From Planctomycetes bacterium syqfu (GTDB lineage Bacteria; Planctomycetota; Phycisphaerae; Phycisphaerales; Phycisphaeraceae): a stretch of 64,000 bases of DNA. The notes beneath the pieces are model-generated. The model saw only the letters and a program-made list of their open reading frames with translations, had not been told where the DNA came from and did not search any database. Location: assembly GCA_020974905.1 (NCBI GenBank), contig CP087563.1:868001-932000 (forward strand), given 5' to 3'. Shown one piece after another: positions 62,937 through 64,000 of the stretch (positions are counted from its first letter, which is position 1; each line of letters opens with the position of its first letter). The translations under genes were made by a program, and so were the position numbers.

Positions 62937-63788
62937 ATGGATGATCCAACTGTCTATCTCAATGGCGAATTTCTCCCGCTTTCCCAGGCCAAAGTCAGCG
63001 TGCTGGATCGTGGGTTTCTTTTTGGTGATGGCATTTACGAAGTGCTGTTTTATCACCGTGGTAAACCCATCGCAGCTGCCGATCACATCGCTCGCTTAAA
63101 GCACTCACTCAACGAGGTTGGCATTGCGTATCCCGATGTTGACCTGCTGGCCATCAGCAATGAATTGATTGCCAAACAGCAACTGGCTGACGCCAAGGTG
63201 TATTGGCAGATCACGCGTGGTGCCGACGAGGCACGCAATCACATCCCATCATCTGGTGCAACTACGATGGCAACTTCCGGGGGGCCGACGGTCTTTGTGA
63301 TGGCAGAGTACGAAAAACCGGTGGACATCGAAGCCGGTCCTGCTGCAGTCAAAACAATCACACTCCCGGACCTGCGTTGGCATCGCTGTGATATCAAATC
63401 CCTGTTACTGCTGCCCAACTGCATGGCCAAGATGCAGGCCAAACAGGCAGGATGTGCTGAAGCGATTCTCCATCGTGATGGTGTGGTCACCGAAGGCACG
63501 TCCACGAGTCTGCTCATCGTCAAGGATGGCAAGCTCGTCACACACCCCGCCAACCACTGGATTTTAGGCGGAATCACACGCTTGAATTTACTTGCCATCG
63601 CCAGGGAACACGACATCGAAGTCTACGAAGAAACCTTCACCGTCCAAGACATGATGGCAGCAGACGAAGTCATGCTCGGCGGGACGACCACGCTCGTTGC
63701 AGGTGTCACCCACGTGGACAACACCCCCATCAGCGATGGGCAAGTCGGCCCGATCACACGCCTGCTTTTCCAGTGGTATTTCGCTTAG
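62937..63788 (+). CDS. Class IV aminotransferase, D-amino-acid transaminase type
   Basis: 283 aa from ATG 62937; the longer frame translates the repeat and is rejected. The start VYLNGEFLPLSQAKVSVLDR matches class IV enzymes. The PLP lysine is K154 in WHRCDIKSLLLLPN, the form typical of D-alanine aminotransferase, and TEGTSTSLLIV (E186) follows. Branched-chain aminotransferase and aminodeoxychorismate lyase are relatives; the RCDIKS motif favours D-amino-acid transaminase, which would supply D-Ala or D-Glu for peptidoglycan. Confidence 0.83.
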   Translation: MDDPTVYLNGEFLPLSQAKVSVLDRGFLFGDGIYEVLFYHRGKPIAAADHIARLKHSLNEVGIAYPDVDLLAISNELIAKQQLADAKVYWQITRGADEARNHIPSSGATTMATSGGPTVFVMAEYEKPVDIEAGPAAVKTITLPDLRWHRCDIKSLLLLPNCMAKMQAKQAGCAEAILHRDGVVTEGTSTSLLIVKDGKLVTHPANHWILGGITRLNLLAIAREHDIEVYEETFTVQDMMAADEVMLGGTTTLVAGVTHVDNTPISDGQVGPITRLLFQWYFA

Positions 63789-63804
63789 AGCGTTGCGTTT
63801 GATA

Positions 63805-63823
63805 CCCGGTCAAGATGACCGGG
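63805..63823 (+). terminator. Hairpin after the aminotransferase gene
   Basis: CCCGGTCA-AGA-TGACCGGG, an 8-bp perfect stem 16 bp past the stop, without a good T-run. Shape resembles the hairpin at 6700-6718. Confidence 0.5.
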
Positions 63824-63834
63824 CGATGTGAACT

Positions 63835-63994
63835 TAGAGCAACTTGTATAAAAAATCGCCTATATCCGTCACTCCCGCGAAGGCGGGAGTCCAGTGGAAT
63901 CTGCAACTTTCCTACTGCATGCCACTGGATTCCCGCCTTCGCGGGAATGACGAATCAGATTTCTGTATGGCGATTAATGACGCAAACTGCTCTA
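63835..63994. repeat. 160-bp MITE-like unit with terminal inverted repeats, enclosing copy E
   Basis: TAGAGCAACTTGTAT...AATCGCC at the left is answered by GGCGATTAATGACGCAAACTGCTCTA at the right. The palindromic element copy E (63867-63952) sits inside. Confidence 0.6.
63867..63952 (+). repeat. CGTCACTCCCGCG palindromic element, copy E
   Basis: 86 bp, same ends as the others (CGTCACTCCCGCG, CGCGGGAATGACG). The centre is the most diverged of the five. Confidence 0.85.
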
Positions 63995-64000
63995 GCCGAG

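Noticed and set aside
1-64000. Search by eye for tRNA, rRNA, CRISPR, transposase or prophage genes
   Set aside because: No cloverleaf with GTTCGANTC-like arm, no rRNA landmark, no direct-repeat array and no transposase or integrase motif was seen; eye inspection could miss a single tRNA.

Overview
The window reads as chromosomal DNA of a planctomycete, most likely class Phycisphaerae (an inference from gene content, not a measured phylogeny). The pointers are four short secreted proteins with an N-terminal pseudopilin signature ([13 protein letters not shown]) placed in LacI-led operons, a small zinc-ribbon membrane protein of the CxxCGYDMR type, a TMTC-like membrane/TPR protein, a GH172 (DUF2961) enzyme, and many secreted beta-helix and glycoside-hydrolase proteins. 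Hydrogenase and alternative heme genes suggest anaerobic or facultative life.

Layout. 1-4135 (+): the end of a NAD-coupled [NiFe] hydrogenase operon (hoxU partial, hoxY, hoxH, protease hoxW, hypA, hypB). 4323-6663 (+): a zinc-ribbon membrane protein, a ZIP metal transporter and a lipoprotein metallopeptidase. 6786-15667 (-): two operons, each ordered LacI regulator, pseudopilin-like protein, large secreted polysaccharide-active enzyme. 15826-20262: ahbC diverging from ahbD and a fused ahbAB, giving the siroheme-dependent heme route from siroheme to heme b, with an FNR-type box between the divergent genes. 20276-31684: mostly housekeeping (nadB, LEA-like lipoprotein, cstA, plsC-type acyltransferase, cmk, mltA, pheA, tatC with an insert, short uvrC). 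32308-38045: fusA, a GH172 enzyme diverging from an AraC regulator, a HAD phosphatase and rph. 38112-45911: SGNH hydrolase, CapD-type dehydratase, PilZ protein, His-rich P-type ATPase and a His-tailed ZIP transporter behind a metalloregulator-like operator. 46759-52030 (-): a third LacI operon with five genes (LacI, secreted protein, two pseudopilins, beta-helix protein). 52094-58232: TMTC-like protein, a small protein, a FixJ-like regulator, a soluble FixL-like kinase and a WYL regulator. 58894-60435 (-): two hotdog dehydratases around an acyl carrier protein. 60538-63788 (+): galK, a DJ-1/PfpI-family secreted protein and a D-amino-acid-aminotransferase-like protein.

How the parts fit. The three LacI-first operons look like substrate-dedicated glycan-use cassettes that pair a regulator, a pseudopilin and a secreted carbohydrate-active protein; two of them carry operator pairs exactly 44 bp apart. 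Intergenic DNA is rich in palindromic repeats of four distinct families, several of which bracket single genes. I saw no rRNA, tRNA, CRISPR array, transposase or integrase gene.
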